From: Chitinophagaceae bacterium | GTDB lineage: Bacteria > Bacteroidota > Bacteroidia > Chitinophagales > Chitinophagaceae | Reading direction: 5' to 3' | DNA: 46,522 bases | Assembly (NCBI GenBank): GCA_025363355.1 | Contig: JANYEB010000133.1 | Coordinates: 1 to 46,522 of the forward strand | Shown here: in pieces, positions 22,873 through 32,105 of the stretch | Position numbering within the stretch: position 1 is the first letter of the stretch | How the letters are laid out: the number at the start of each line of letters is the position of its first letter | Translations under genes and position numbers: made by a program | The notes under the pieces: model-generated | What the model was told of the DNA's origin: nothing | The model's input: only the letters and a program-made list of their open reading frames with translations | The model's database searches: none

Positions 22873-23796
22873 ATGAACTATACTTTAAATCAATTGCAAA
22901 TATTTTTAAAAATCACGCAAATAGGCAGTATTACTAAAGCTTCTGAAGAATTGAACTTAACACAGCCAGCAGTTTCTATTCAATTAAAAAATTTTCAGAA
23001 TCAATTTAAAATTCCTTTAACTGAAGTAATTGGTAGAAAAATATTTATTACAGAATTTGGAAAAGAAATAGCTGTTGCAGCAGAAAATATTTTGAATGAA
23101 GTATCTAAAATTGATCACAGAACACTAGCGTTTAGTGGAAAACTTTCTGGCAGTCTAAAAATTTCTGTTGTTTCAACTGGAAAATATGTTATGCCTTTTT
23201 TTTTATCTAGTTTTATTAAACAAAATGAAGGGGTAGACCTTTCATTGGATGTAACCAATAAAGCCAGAGTTATAGAATCACTAATAAAAAATGAAGTTGA
23301 TTTTGCACTTGTATCTGTTCTTCCAAATAACATTCAAATTGAAAAAATAGAATTATTAAAAAACAAACTATTTCTTGTTGGTGATAATGACTATAAAATC
23401 AGTAATAAAAAATTTGATAAAAAAATATTTGAAACAATTCCGTTGATATATAGAGAAGACGGTTCTGCAACAAGAAGCATTATGCAAAAATTTATAGAAA
23501 AAAATAGCTTATCAATAAGAAAAAAGATGGTATTAACATCAAATGAAGCTGTCAAGCAAGCTGTAATTGCTGGGCTAGGATTTTCGGTTATGCCTCTTAT
23601 TGGAATTAGAAATGAACTTAGAGATAAAACATTAAAAATAATTCCTGTGAAAGGTTTACCCATTGCAACTACTTGGAATTTAATTTGGCTAAAAGGCAAA
23701 AAGTTCTCACCAGTGGCCGATAACTTTATGACTCACATAAAACAAGAGAAAAATAATATCATAAAGAATCACTTTAGATGGTCAGAAGACTTCTGA
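22873..23796 (+). CDS. LysR-family transcriptional regulator
   Basis: This 307-residue protein has an N-terminal winged helix-turn-helix (NYTLNQLQIFLKITQIGSITKASEELNLTQPAVSIQLKNF, about 2-41; given because it defines the call) and a C-terminal periplasmic-binding-like effector domain (about 90-295, LSGSLKISVVSTGKYVMPFFLSSF; GLGFSVMPLIGI). The pattern is closest to the CbbR/CysB-like branch. It is divergent from icd with 84 bases between, the classical layout for a LysR protein controlling its neighbour. It probably senses a metabolite linked to isocitrate, 2-oxoglutarate or nitrogen state; that is inference. The downstream cphA gene, 117 bases away, could be a second target. Confidence 0.9.
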   Translation: MNYTLNQLQIFLKITQIGSITKASEELNLTQPAVSIQLKNFQNQFKIPLTEVIGRKIFITEFGKEIAVAAENILNEVSKIDHRTLAFSGKLSGSLKISVVSTGKYVMPFFLSSFIKQNEGVDLSLDVTNKARVIESLIKNEVDFALVSVLPNNIQIEKIELLKNKLFLVGDNDYKISNKKFDKKIFETIPLIYREDGSATRSIMQKFIEKNSLSIRKKMVLTSNEAVKQAVIAGLGFSVMPLIGIRNELRDKTLKIIPVKGLPIATTWNLIWLKGKKFSPVADNFMTHIKQEKNNIIKNHFRWSEDF

Positions 23797-23815
23797 TACC
23801 ATAAAATTATTTGTT

Positions 23816-23848
23816 AAGAATAAAAAACATTTACCTTCTTTTATTCTT
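23816..23848 (+). terminator. Possible hairpin after the LysR gene
   Basis: AAGAATAAAA and TTTTATTCTT form a perfect 10-bp stem with a 13-base loop, 20 bases after the LysR stop. No T-run follows, so it is only a weak terminator candidate. Confidence 0.3.
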
Positions 23849-23913
23849 CATATTCAATTTTCCCTATCTTTCAAACCTAAGTAAGAAATTCAACAACTAA
23901 ACTGCAAATTGAT

Positions 23914-26532
23914 ATGAAAATTGAAGAAATCAAAATCCTTCGTGGTCCTAATTATTGGAGTGTTCGTCGTGGCAAACTTATTCAAATGCGTTTGCAGCTA
24001 GAAGAACTTGAAGAAAAGCCAACCAATTTAATTGATGGTTTTTTAGAGCGATTAAAAGAGTTACTTCCTAGCTTATATGGGCATCGTTGTAGTGAAGAAA
24101 AACCTGGTGGTTTTTTCTCTCGTGTAGAAGAAGGAACTTGGATGGGTCACGTGATCGAGCATATTGCTTTAGAGATTCAAACCCTTGCTGGTATGGACAC
24201 TGGCTTTGGTAGAACTCGTGGTACTGGCAAAGAAGGAGAATACAATGTGGTATTTAGTTATATGGAAGAAGATGCTGGTGTATATGCTGCAAAAGCAGCA
24301 GTAAAAATTGCACAAGCATTGATTGATGGAACAGAATATGATTTACCTGCCGATATTCAAGAGCTTCGTGAAATAAGAGAAGATACTCGCCTTGGACCAA
24401 GCACAGGCTGTATTGTAGAGGAAGCTGCAAAACGTGGCATTCCTTTTATTCGTTTAAATAAACAAAGTTTGGTGCAGTTGGGTTATGGTGTGCATCAAAA
24501 AAGAATTAGAGCAACTATTGCATCAACAACAAGCAATATTGCAGTTGATATTGCCTGCAATAAAGAAGAAACAAAAAACTTGTTAGGTGCTGCTGAAATC
24601 CCTGTACCTCGTGGTACTGTTGTTCGCACAGAAGAAGCTTTGCAAGAAGCCATTGATAAATATGGTTACCCTTTAGTTATTAAACCAATTGATGGTAATC
24701 ATGGCAAAGGAAATACAACAAACATCACCACTTGGGAGCAAGCCATTACTGCATTTGAAGCTGCAAAAGTTTATGGTAGAAATGTAATTGTTGAACGTTT
24801 TATTACAGGTTTCGACTTTAGGGTTTTGGTAATTAATTCTAAATTTATTTGTGCTGCTTATCGCACACCAGCTGCTGTTACTGGAGATGGCGTAAACACC
24901 ATTCAATATTTAATTGATGAAACAAACAAAGACCCAAGAAGAGGTTATGGACACGAAAAAGTTTTAACACAAATTAACGTGGATGGCAGCACAATGAAAA
25001 TGCTAGATGATATTGGTTATACATTAGAAACTATTCCTACAAAAGGCGAATTAGTTTTACTGAAAACTACTGCAAACCTCAGTACTGGTGGCACTTCTAC
25101 AGATGTTACAGATGAAGTACATCCTGCAAATATTTTTATGTGTGAACGTATTGCAAAAATTATTGGTTTAGATATTTGTGGTATTGATATTATGGCAAAA
25201 GACCTAAGAACACCAGTTAGTGAAAATGGTGGTGCTATCTTAGAAGTAAATGCTGCACCAGGTTTCAGAATGCATATTGACCCAAGTGAAGGCATCGGTC
25301 GCAATGCTGCTGAACCTGTAATTGATATGTTGTTCCCTGATAGAGGTAATGGTAGAATTCCAATTATTGCAGTTACAGGAACTAATGGAAAGACAACAAC
25401 AACAAGGCTTACAGCCCATATTTGCAAAAGTGCTGGCAAAAAAGTTGGCTACACAACAAGCGATGGTGTGTATATACAAAACCAATTGATGATGAAAGGC
25501 GATTGCACAGGACCTGTATCAAGTACATTCGTTTTAAAAGATCCAACTGTTGATTTTGCTGTGCTGGAATGTGCAAGAGGTGGTATTTTAAAAAATGGTT
25601 TAGCATTTCAACATTGCGATGTTGCTATTGTTACAAATGTTGCTGCAGACCATATGGGACTTGGTGGCATCAACACTGTTGAACAAATGGCAGATGTGAA
25701 AGCTGTTGTGGCTGAAACAGTTTACCCACATGGCTATGCTGTATTAAATGCAGATGATGATTTGGTGTATAATATTAAAGACAGATTGAAATGCAATATT
25801 GCTTTATTTAGTATGGATGAAAATAATCCACGCATAAAAGCACATTGCAGCAAGGGCGGTTTAGCAACTGTTTTTGAAAATGGTTTTGTAACTATTTTAA
25901 AAGGCACTTGGAAAATTCGTGTAATGAATGTGAAAGAAATTCCTTTAACATTTGAAGGAAAAGCATTGCATAACGTGGCAAATTGTTTGCCAAGCGTAAT
26001 GGCTTCTTATTTGTTTAAAACCATTACAATTGATGATATAAAAACTGGTTTGCAAACATTTGTTGCAGGTAGCAGCACAACACCAGGTCGCTTAAATTTC
26101 TTCCATTTTAAAAACTTCACTTTCCTTGCCGACTTTGCCCACAACCCACACGGATTAAGGCTTCTGTGCGATTTTGTTGGCAAGCTAGATTATAAATATC
26201 GTGTAGGTGTAATTAGTGGCACAGGCGATAGACGTGATGAAGATATTAGAGAATTAGGAGCTATCTCTGCAAGCTTTTTTGATGAATTAATTATACGTTG
26301 TGATAAAAATTTACGTGGCAGAACACCAGAAGATATTATTCGTTTATTACAAGAAGGTATCAATAGTGTTAACCCTAATATTCCACAAACTGTAATTGCC
26401 AACGAAAACTTAGCACTGGAGCATATTTATGCCAATTATAAGCAAGGTGCTTTATACACTATAATGTGCGATGTGGTTGCAGGTGCTTTGGATAAAATTA
26501 AGCAGTTGAAAGAAAGGGAAGATGTGAGTTAG
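23914..26532 (+). CDS. cphA: Cyanophycin synthetase
   Basis: This 872-residue enzyme builds multi-L-arginyl-poly-L-aspartate (cyanophycin), a nitrogen store. The N-terminal domain (about 1-160) has HVIEHIALEIQ. The ATP-grasp domain (about 215-475) has YPLVIKPIDGNHGKG and ILEVNAAPGFRMH and joins Asp to the backbone. The C-terminal Mur-ligase-like domain has the P-loop AVTGTNGKTTTT (486-497) and NPHGLRLLCDFV and adds Arg. The length is typical. No cyanophycinase or isoaspartyl peptidase gene is next to it in this window, although such genes often accompany it. The two sides are a LysR regulator gene and a strong terminator. Confidence 0.95.
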   Translation: MKIEEIKILRGPNYWSVRRGKLIQMRLQLEELEEKPTNLIDGFLERLKELLPSLYGHRCSEEKPGGFFSRVEEGTWMGHVIEHIALEIQTLAGMDTGFGRTRGTGKEGEYNVVFSYMEEDAGVYAAKAAVKIAQALIDGTEYDLPADIQELREIREDTRLGPSTGCIVEEAAKRGIPFIRLNKQSLVQLGYGVHQKRIRATIASTTSNIAVDIACNKEETKNLLGAAEIPVPRGTVVRTEEALQEAIDKYGYPLVIKPIDGNHGKGNTTNITTWEQAITAFEAAKVYGRNVIVERFITGFDFRVLVINSKFICAAYRTPAAVTGDGVNTIQYLIDETNKDPRRGYGHEKVLTQINVDGSTMKMLDDIGYTLETIPTKGELVLLKTTANLSTGGTSTDVTDEVHPANIFMCERIAKIIGLDICGIDIMAKDLRTPVSENGGAILEVNAAPGFRMHIDPSEGIGRNAAEPVIDMLFPDRGNGRIPIIAVTGTNGKTTTTRLTAHICKSAGKKVGYTTSDGVYIQNQLMMKGDCTGPVSSTFVLKDPTVDFAVLECARGGILKNGLAFQHCDVAIVTNVAADHMGLGGINTVEQMADVKAVVAETVYPHGYAVLNADDDLVYNIKDRLKCNIALFSMDENNPRIKAHCSKGGLATVFENGFVTILKGTWKIRVMNVKEIPLTFEGKALHNVANCLPSVMASYLFKTITIDDIKTGLQTFVAGSSTTPGRLNFFHFKNFTFLADFAHNPHGLRLLCDFVGKLDYKYRVGVISGTGDRRDEDIRELGAISASFFDELIIRCDKNLRGRTPEDIIRLLQEGINSVNPNIPQTVIANENLALEHIYANYKQGALYTIMCDVVAGALDKIKQLKEREDVS

Positions 26533-26552
26533 AGCATTTTAATTTATATCTG

Positions 26553-26592
26553 AAAAGCCTTTTATTAGAGTATTTTAATAAAAGGCTTTTTT
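26553..26592 (+). terminator. Rho-independent terminator of cphA
   Basis: A perfect 15-bp stem, AAAAGCCTTTTATTA with TAATAAAAGGCTTTT, has an 8-base loop and ends in a T-run. It lies 20 bases after the cphA stop. Confidence 0.88.
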
Positions 26593-26705
26593 GTGTAATT
26601 TATCTGCAGTTATAGACAAATACTACAATATATGGCAGGTTATAAGCCAATAAGTATTACTGGCACTGTAGTTGCCATTTTAATATTTCATCAAAAAAAT
26701 AAAAT

Positions 26706-27221
26706 TTGAAACAATTATTACTTATTGTAACATTAGCTTGTTCAGTATCAACTTTTGCACAAACGCAAACAAAACCTTCTGACATTACAAGTAAAAACTC
26801 TTGGTTAAAACTAGGAATTGATTTAGGAGTGCCAACAGGCGATGCTTCAAACTTTAGCAGTTTTGTTGCAGGTGTGGATGTCAAAGGTCAATTAATGCAA
26901 ACAAAGCATCTTGGCTTAGGCTTAACAACAGGCTACAACCATTTTTTTGCTAAAGAAAATGCAAGCAGCATTGGTGCTATTCCTTTAGGTGCATTTGTTC
27001 GTTATTACCCAGAAGCAAAAGGCTTTTTTGCAGGTTTAGATTTGGGTTACAGTTTCTTAACTAATTCTGCTGGAGCAAATGGTGGATTTTATCTTAAACC
27101 ACAATTGGGTTATCATAACTACGATTGGAATTTCTTTGGCTTCTATAACAACATTTTTGTTAGCGGTAGCAGCATTTCACATTTAGGAATTGGTGCTACA
27201 TACAATATTAGATTCAAATAA
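26706..27221 (+). CDS. Outer-membrane beta-barrel protein
   Basis: This 171-residue protein has a cleavable signal peptide (KQLLLIVTLACSVSTFAQ). After it come alternating hydrophobic and aromatic strands typical of small outer-membrane barrels (LGLGLTTGYNHFF, IPLGAFVRYYPEAKGFFAGLDLGYSFL, GFYLKPQLGYHNYDWNFFGFYNNIF) and a last strand, LGIGATYNIRFK, ending close to an aromatic residue. Translation seems to start at a TTG, since no upstream in-frame ATG fits the signal peptide. Its role is unknown; barrels of this size are often structural or adhesion-related. It stands alone between two strong terminators. Confidence 0.8.
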   Translation: MKQLLLIVTLACSVSTFAQTQTKPSDITSKNSWLKLGIDLGVPTGDASNFSSFVAGVDVKGQLMQTKHLGLGLTTGYNHFFAKENASSIGAIPLGAFVRYYPEAKGFFAGLDLGYSFLTNSAGANGGFYLKPQLGYHNYDWNFFGFYNNIFVSGSSISHLGIGATYNIRFK

Positions 27222-27262
27222 TAAACTTAACTTCTTTCTCAGTTTATTAATGTAATATTTTT

Positions 27263-27305
27263 AATTGAAGAACCCCAAAACATAAAGTTTTGGGGTTCTT
27301 CAATT
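27263..27305 (+). terminator. Strong terminator after the barrel-protein gene
   Basis: A perfect 19-bp stem (AATTGAAGAACCCCAAAAC with its complement) closes on an ATAAA loop and runs into TTTTATT. The A-rich 5' flank means it may also work for the opposite strand. Confidence 0.88.
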
Positions 27306-27337
27306 TTATTAGTCCTCTTCGGATGTTATTTTTAGCA

Positions 27338-27379
27338 GATGTTATTAGGTCGGCACTAAAAGTTAGACCTAATATCATC
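27338..27379 (-). terminator. Hairpin downstream of the sugar aminotransferase gene
   Basis: GATGTTATTAGGTC and GACCTAATATCATC pair with one mismatch over 14 bases around a 14-base loop. It lies 21 bases beyond the stop of the minus-strand aminotransferase gene. The T-run is poor, so termination is uncertain. Confidence 0.45.
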
Positions 27380-27399
27380 CTTTAATTTTGTTCAACTAT

Positions 27400-28551
27400 T
27401 TATTTAGTGTAATCAGCATAGAACGAGTTTATTTTCTCTGCGATTTTTTGTACTTGTTCATTAGTTATGTCGTAGTAAATCGGTAATCTTACAAGGCAAT
27501 CAGAGTATCTGTCAGCGTTTGGCAATTCACGTCCATCGTGTTTATCTGAATAAAATGCACTTTTATGAAGAGATAGATAATGAAATACCAATTGTGCATC
27601 ATTCTCTTTTAAGTATTTAATCAAACCGCCTCTTTCTTCAGTAGAATTACAAATCATATAGAATGCGTGTGCATTATTTGTTGAATGGCTTGGAATTGTT
27701 TGTAATGTGCAACCATATTTAGATTGAACATCTTTTAAAAGGCTGTTATATAAATTCCATACTTCTAATCTTCTTGTTTGAATTTTTGCAATTGACTCTA
27801 ATTGTGCCCACAAATAAGCAGCTGTTAATTCAGACATAAGAAATGAAGAACCAACATCTACCCAACCATATTTATCAATTTCTCCTCTAAAATATGCAGA
27901 TCTATTAGTTCCTTTTTCCCAAATAATTTCTGAACGTTTAACAAAATTTTCATCATTTACAACAAGCATTCCACCCTCGCCACAAATAATATTTTTTGTT
28001 TCGTGAAAAGAGAATGCAGCAAGATTTCCTATAGAACCTAAAGGAATTTTATTACCAGTTTTACTGATATAATAATTATCAACAGCTTGTGCTGCATCCT
28101 CAACCAAAAATATGTTATGCTTTTTTGCAATTTCAGCAACTTTCTCCATATCGCAACTTGCACCTGCATAATGCACCACTACAATACATTTTGTCCTTGG
28201 AGTAATTAGTTTTTCTATTTCGTTACAATCCATATTAGGATTGTTTGATTCGCTATCTGCAAATACAATTTTAGCACCTCTTAAAACAAAAGCATTTGAG
28301 GTTGATACAAAAGTGTAGCTTGGCATAATAACCTCGTCACCAGCTTGAATATCTAAAAGAATAGCACACATTTCTAAAGCATCGGTGCAAGATGTAGTTA
28401 GTAAACATTTCTTAAAGCCATATTTTTCTTCAAAAAAAGACTGGCATTTATTGGTATATTTTCCATTGCCACATAATTTACCTAAAGATATTGCATCTTT
28501 AATATAGTCTAATTCGTTGCCAATGGTGCAAGGTTTATTAAAAGGAATCAT
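27400..28551 (-). CDS. wecE: WecE-type dTDP-4-amino-4,6-dideoxygalactose transaminase
   Basis: This 383-residue PLP enzyme of the DegT/DnrJ/EryC1 family has GNGKYTNKCQSFFEEKYGFKKCLLTTSCTDALEMCA (in part), IVVVHYAGASCDMEKV, LVEDAAQAVDNYY with the PLP-ring Asp, and the Schiff-base Lys in AAFSFHETKNIICGEGG. The SFHETKN motif and the opening IPFNKPCTIGNELDYI are characteristic of WecE/RffA, which makes dTDP-Fuc4N for surface polysaccharides. No other sugar-nucleotide or glycosyltransferase gene is nearby, so the product's destination is unknown. It has its own downstream hairpin and a 423-base upstream region shared with a divergent gene. Confidence 0.92.
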   Translation of the reverse strand: MIPFNKPCTIGNELDYIKDAISLGKLCGNGKYTNKCQSFFEEKYGFKKCLLTTSCTDALEMCAILLDIQAGDEVIMPSYTFVSTSNAFVLRGAKIVFADSESNNPNMDCNEIEKLITPRTKCIVVVHYAGASCDMEKVAEIAKKHNIFLVEDAAQAVDNYYISKTGNKIPLGSIGNLAAFSFHETKNIICGEGGMLVVNDENFVKRSEIIWEKGTNRSAYFRGEIDKYGWVDVGSSFLMSELTAAYLWAQLESIAKIQTRRLEVWNLYNSLLKDVQSKYGCTLQTIPSHSTNNAHAFYMICNSTEERGGLIKYLKENDAQLVFHYLSLHKSAFYSDKHDGRELPNADRYSDCLVRLPIYYDITNEQVQKIAEKINSFYADYTK

Positions 28552-28662
28552 AAGTATTTTTAGTGTGTGGTATAAATAATATTGAGGATATTCATTATCA
28601 TTAATTGGGTATCAAATCTAAAATGAATTCCAACACTGCAAATTTATAGTTCTAGATGATAA

Positions 28663-28809
28663 GAAGCTGTTTGAGTTGATTAATAAATTTGCTGTAACGT
28701 TAATTTATTCAATAAGGACATTTTAAAAAAACTGTTTAAATAAACTCTACTTTAAAAACATAAATGATTCTAGTAATAGAGTTTTGAAATAAGTAACTCA
28801 AACAGCTTC
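28663..28809. repeat. 147-bp element with 15-bp terminal inverted repeats in a long intergenic region
   Basis: GAAGCTGTTTGAGTT (28663-28677) and AACTCAAACAGCTTC (28795-28809) are perfect complements. Inside, AAACTCTA (about 28743) and TAGAGTTT (about 28776) form a second pair. The 28552-28974 region has no gene. Apart from this element it holds two copies of AGCAACTTA (about 28862 and 28893), a TAAGTTTG -7-like box and a 9-bp inverted repeat TTTAAGTTT/AAACTTAAA just before the downstream gene. The element could be a miniature transposon or a structured RNA; no target-site duplication was evident. Confidence 0.55.
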
Positions 28810-28974
28810 CACGTTAATTAGTTTTATATAAGAGCATCTCAATTTTTGTCCATCTAAAAATAGCAACTTAAAAATAAACAATGCTCCAAAAAAGCAACTT
28901 ACATTAAACTTACTTAGTCATTATGTAACTCTTAAATCGTTTAAGTTTGTATTTCTTAGCTAAACTTAAATAAT

Positions 28975-29865
28975 ATGCAAATAGATATTCAAAAACTAAC
29001 ACCTGCACAACGACAAGCTTGGTTGCAACACGCCATTGCACCACGCCCTATAGCTTTGGCTAGCACAATTGATAAAGAAGGAAATGTAAACCTTAGCCCA
29101 TTTAGCTTTTTTAATTTATTTTCTTCAAACCCACCTATTGTCATTTTTTCTCCTGCACGCAGAGTTAGAGATAATACTACTAAACACACATTAGAAAATG
29201 TGATAGAAGTTGCAGAAGTTGGAATTAATATTTGCGATTATGATATGGTGCAGCAAGTAAGTTTATCTAGTTGCGAGTATCCCAAAGGTGTTGATGAATT
29301 TGCCAAAGCAGGTTTTACTAAACAAGTTTCAAGCATAATAAAACCGCCTTTAGTAAAAGAAGCTAAAATTAAATTAGAGTGTAAAGTAATTGAAATAAAA
29401 AGCCTTGGAGAAAACAAAGGTGCTGGTCAACTTATTATTGCAGAAGTATTAATGATGCACGTTGATGAAAACATTTTAAATGAAGATGGAAGCAATATTG
29501 ACCAAACAAAAATTAACCTTATTGCTAGACTTGGTGGAGATTGGTATTCGCAAACCAATGCTGCAAATATGTTTAAAGTTCCTAAGCCAAATAGTCAATT
29601 AGGAATTGGTGTAGATGCTTTGCCACAAAGCATTAGACAAAGCAAACTACTTTCTGGAAATGATTTAGGAATGTTGGCAAATGTCAGCGAAATGCCAATA
29701 ATCAATCCAGCTTTTGATGACGAAAAAATGAGGCATATTGTTCAATATTTTGCTATTAATCCAATTGCTATGGAAAACGAAATACACCAATATGCAAAAG
29801 AAAAATTAGCACTTAATAAAGTTGAAGAAGCTTGGCAGATTTTGTTGATGGGAGATGGAGTTTAG
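28975..29865 (+). CDS. Flavin reductase-like FMN-binding protein
   Basis: This 296-residue soluble protein has a flavin-reductase-like split-barrel domain over the first about 190 residues: HAIAPRPIALASTIDKEGNVNLSPFSFFNLFSSNPP (in part) is the usual FMN-binding signature, followed by RDNTTKHTLENV and EFAKAGFT. Members reduce or bind FMN and often serve partner oxygenases. The C-terminal 90 residues (MFKVPKPNSQLGIGVDALPQSI) are an extension common to Bacteroidota members, and their role is unknown to me. It converges on the chromate transporter gene with 4 bases between. Its 5' leader can fold into a small hairpin. Confidence 0.85.
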   Translation: MQIDIQKLTPAQRQAWLQHAIAPRPIALASTIDKEGNVNLSPFSFFNLFSSNPPIVIFSPARRVRDNTTKHTLENVIEVAEVGINICDYDMVQQVSLSSCEYPKGVDEFAKAGFTKQVSSIIKPPLVKEAKIKLECKVIEIKSLGENKGAGQLIIAEVLMMHVDENILNEDGSNIDQTKINLIARLGGDWYSQTNAANMFKVPKPNSQLGIGVDALPQSIRQSKLLSGNDLGMLANVSEMPIINPAFDDEKMRHIVQYFAINPIAMENEIHQYAKEKLALNKVEEAWQILLMGDGV

Positions 29866-29869
29866 TTTA

Positions 29870-31129
29870 TTAAATTAACCAACCTACAATTAGACAAGCG
29901 ATCACAACAAAAGGAGTTGGCAACTTGGTTTTTTGTAATATAAAAAAGGTAGCAATTGAAATAGCAATTGAAACCCAACCATCTATTTTATTTTCTAAAA
30001 TGGGCATCAAACAAACATCTTTTAATAAATAAAAAATAGCACCAATCATAATGCCTACCACAGCAGCATTAATACCTTCCAAAGACCTATAAATAACTGC
30101 ATATTTTTTTAGATTATGCCACACAGGAAAAAAGAATAATACCAATAAGGCACTTGGTAAAAAAATGGCAATGGCACCCAAAAAGCAACCTTGCATTTGC
30201 AGCCATTTATCATCTTCGTTTCTAGTTACCATTCCTCCTGTATAAGCACCAATAGAAAAAACAGGGCCTGGTATTGCACGAACCATTCCATAACCAGTTA
30301 AAAAATCTTCCTTCTCCATTTTCAACACATCTCTTTTGCTATCTATAATTTTTTGTGTTTGAGGTCTTACAACATATTGTTCATACATCATTGGCATTAG
30401 CACATCTCCTCCCCCAAAAACAAGACTACTAAATCGATAATTATTTTCAAATAGATTGAATAGTTTTCGATTCTTCCAATGATTTTGTGTAGCAGTTTCA
30501 CTGGCATAACCAGCGGCAATAAACAGAAAAAAGAATATAAGAATATTGCCCCATTTTATTTTTTTGGGGGGAACTTCAATTTGTGGAATTCTTCTGCTAC
30601 TAAAATTAGTTGCAATTCCTGCACAAACTATTACAGCAGGGAAAATCCAAGGAGATTTGAAAAATAAAAATGTAGCTAAAGATGCAACAAATAAAATCAC
30701 TTTTGTAATAGTATTTTTTATGCTGATATGAAATAATCGCCAAGCAGAATACATAATAAATCCAATGGCCATTGGATGAACAAATCTAAAAATGCCTAAT
30801 GGTAAATTTCTATCTTTTAAATAATCAATTAAAAAAGATAAACTGCCCATTATTAGACAGGCAGGCGTAATCCAAATAAGTAAAGTAATGAATGCTAGTG
30901 TTAGACCACCACGTTTAAAACCAATAAGTGTTAATGTTTGTGTAGATGATGCTCCTGGCAACAAATTACAAAAAGCATTAAATTCCATTAATTCTTCTTC
31001 AGTTACATCTCTTCGTTGATGCACAAAAGTTTTTAGCATCATACCATAATGTCCTTGTGGGCCTCCAAAAGCCGTAATACTGTGCATTAAAACACTTCTT
31101 AAAAAAGGAATATGGCGAAGCAGAACCAT
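29870..31129 (-). CDS. chrA: Chromate transporter (CHR family)
   Basis: This 419-residue inner-membrane protein has about ten helices and the two-half CHR layout. The first half shows [14 protein letters not shown] and [19 protein letters not shown], and the second half the related [17 protein letters not shown] and [21 protein letters not shown]. The family exports chromate; in many bacteria without chromate stress the natural substrate is uncertain. The length is normal for the long form. It has no cognate regulator nearby and is divergent from clpS, separated by about 170 bases. Confidence 0.92.
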   Translation of the reverse strand: MVLLRHIPFLRSVLMHSITAFGGPQGHYGMMLKTFVHQRRDVTEEELMEFNAFCNLLPGASSTQTLTLIGFKRGGLTLAFITLLIWITPACLIMGSLSFLIDYLKDRNLPLGIFRFVHPMAIGFIMYSAWRLFHISIKNTITKVILFVASLATFLFFKSPWIFPAVIVCAGIATNFSSRRIPQIEVPPKKIKWGNILIFFFLFIAAGYASETATQNHWKNRKLFNLFENNYRFSSLVFGGGDVLMPMMYEQYVVRPQTQKIIDSKRDVLKMEKEDFLTGYGMVRAIPGPVFSIGAYTGGMVTRNEDDKWLQMQGCFLGAIAIFLPSALLVLFFFPVWHNLKKYAVIYRSLEGINAAVVGIMIGAIFYLLKDVCLMPILENKIDGWVSIAISIATFFILQKTKLPTPFVVIACLIVGWLI

Positions 31130-31286
31130 TGGAAACAGGTTTGATCAGGGCATAAAGTAAACGCTTTTTTTGTAGTATTTTTAAGACAATATGGATAAAA
31201 GAAGCTTTTTAGGATGCAAACTTCAATAAAAAAAGCAGCCTCATGCAATCTAGTGAGTTTACCAGCGTTATTTACTAACAATTTTC

Positions 31287-31294
31287 TACATTTG
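31287..31294 (+). promoter_or_regulatory. Predicted -7 box directly before clpS
   Basis: TACATTTG matches TAnnTTTG and ends 4 bases before the clpS ATG, so transcription would start at or next to the start codon. The -33 region is weak. Confidence 0.45.
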
Positions 31295-31298
31295 TTTT

Positions 31299-31601
31299 AT
31301 GGTTGTGCAAACTGATTTTGATATTAAAGAATTAAACATTGTTGAAACACTTACTGTTTCTAACTATTCGTTTAGTCTTGTCGTTTGGAACGATGAGGTA
31401 AATACCTTTGAATGGGTGATAGACTCATTGATGAATGTTTGTCAGCATACTGAAGAACAAGCAGAGCAAAGTGCAATGTTGATTCACTTTAAAGGAAAAT
31501 ATGCTGTCAAAAACGGCGAATATGAATCCCTAAAAGTAATGTGTGATGCTATAACTGAAAGAGGCATTGGTGCTACAGTTGAAGAAGTAGCGAATAAATA
31601 A
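31299..31601 (+). CDS. clpS: ATP-dependent Clp protease adaptor ClpS
   Basis: This 100-residue adaptor delivers N-degron substrates to ClpA/ClpC-ClpP. Family features are the core LVVWNDEVNTFEWVIDSLMNVC, where the Asn-Asp pair contacts the substrate N-terminus, the helix CQHTEEQAEQSAMLIHFKGKYAV, and the closing GIGATVEE. The N-terminal 20 residues are an unstructured extension as expected. It is a single-gene unit between chrA (divergent) and an SRPBCC gene (convergent, 12 bases apart). Confidence 0.93.
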   Translation: MVVQTDFDIKELNIVETLTVSNYSFSLVVWNDEVNTFEWVIDSLMNVCQHTEEQAEQSAMLIHFKGKYAVKNGEYESLKVMCDAITERGIGATVEEVANK

Positions 31602-31613
31602 GTTTTACGAAAA

Positions 31614-32084
31614 CTATAATACAGATTTCCATTTATCTGTTTCTGCAAAATCTTTTATAACATTATTTCTTTCTATCAAGAATCTTTCAAGATAGGCTGT
31701 TAGAATTATCTTATTAAAAAGCTTACCCAATATTCCGAAAGGAGATTCAAAAGAAAAAACATCCTTCATTATTACGAATTCTCCTTCTTCAAAAAAATAA
31801 TGATCGTGTAAAATTGATTTAAAAACACCATTAATTTGTTCGTCTCTAAAATGATGTGGTTTGTCGAAAGCTGTTATTTCAGAAGAAAGTTTTTGTTTGA
31901 TTCCAAAGTGCGTTGCTTGCCAGGTTACAAATTCGCCATAGTTTATTAAACCTGATGTTATTCCATCAACTGCCTCTTCGTTTGTACTGGCTGTTGATAT
32001 TTTATGCAGGTCAATGCTTCTAGACAAGTCGAAACAAATATCAATTGTTGATTTTATCTTTGTTTCTAATTTAATAATTGACAT
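31614..32084 (-). CDS. SRPBCC-fold (START/Bet v1-like) protein
   Basis: This 156-residue soluble protein follows the SRPBCC pattern: an opening strand IKLETKIKSTIDICFDLSRSIDLH, a mid-region GEFVTWQATHFGIKQKLSSEITAFDKPHHFRDEQINGVFKS (in part) and a long C-terminal helix (LGKLFNKIILTAYLERFLIERN). The layout is that of proteins annotated as polyketide cyclase/cell-division-inhibitor-like in Bacteroidota, which bind hydrophobic ligands in a deep cavity. The ligand is unknown. It lies 21 bases downstream of serA on the same strand and may be co-transcribed with it. Confidence 0.8.
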   Translation of the reverse strand: MSIIKLETKIKSTIDICFDLSRSIDLHKISTASTNEEAVDGITSGLINYGEFVTWQATHFGIKQKLSSEITAFDKPHHFRDEQINGVFKSILHDHYFFEEGEFVIMKDVFSFESPFGILGKLFNKIILTAYLERFLIERNNVIKDFAETDKWKSVL

Positions 32085-32105
32085 TATACAACAATTGAAT
32101 TCTTC

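Noticed and set aside
31099-31281. 60-codon minus-strand frame overlapping the 5' end of chrA
   Set aside because: It has no family resemblance and odd composition, and it overlaps a well-supported gene in another frame.
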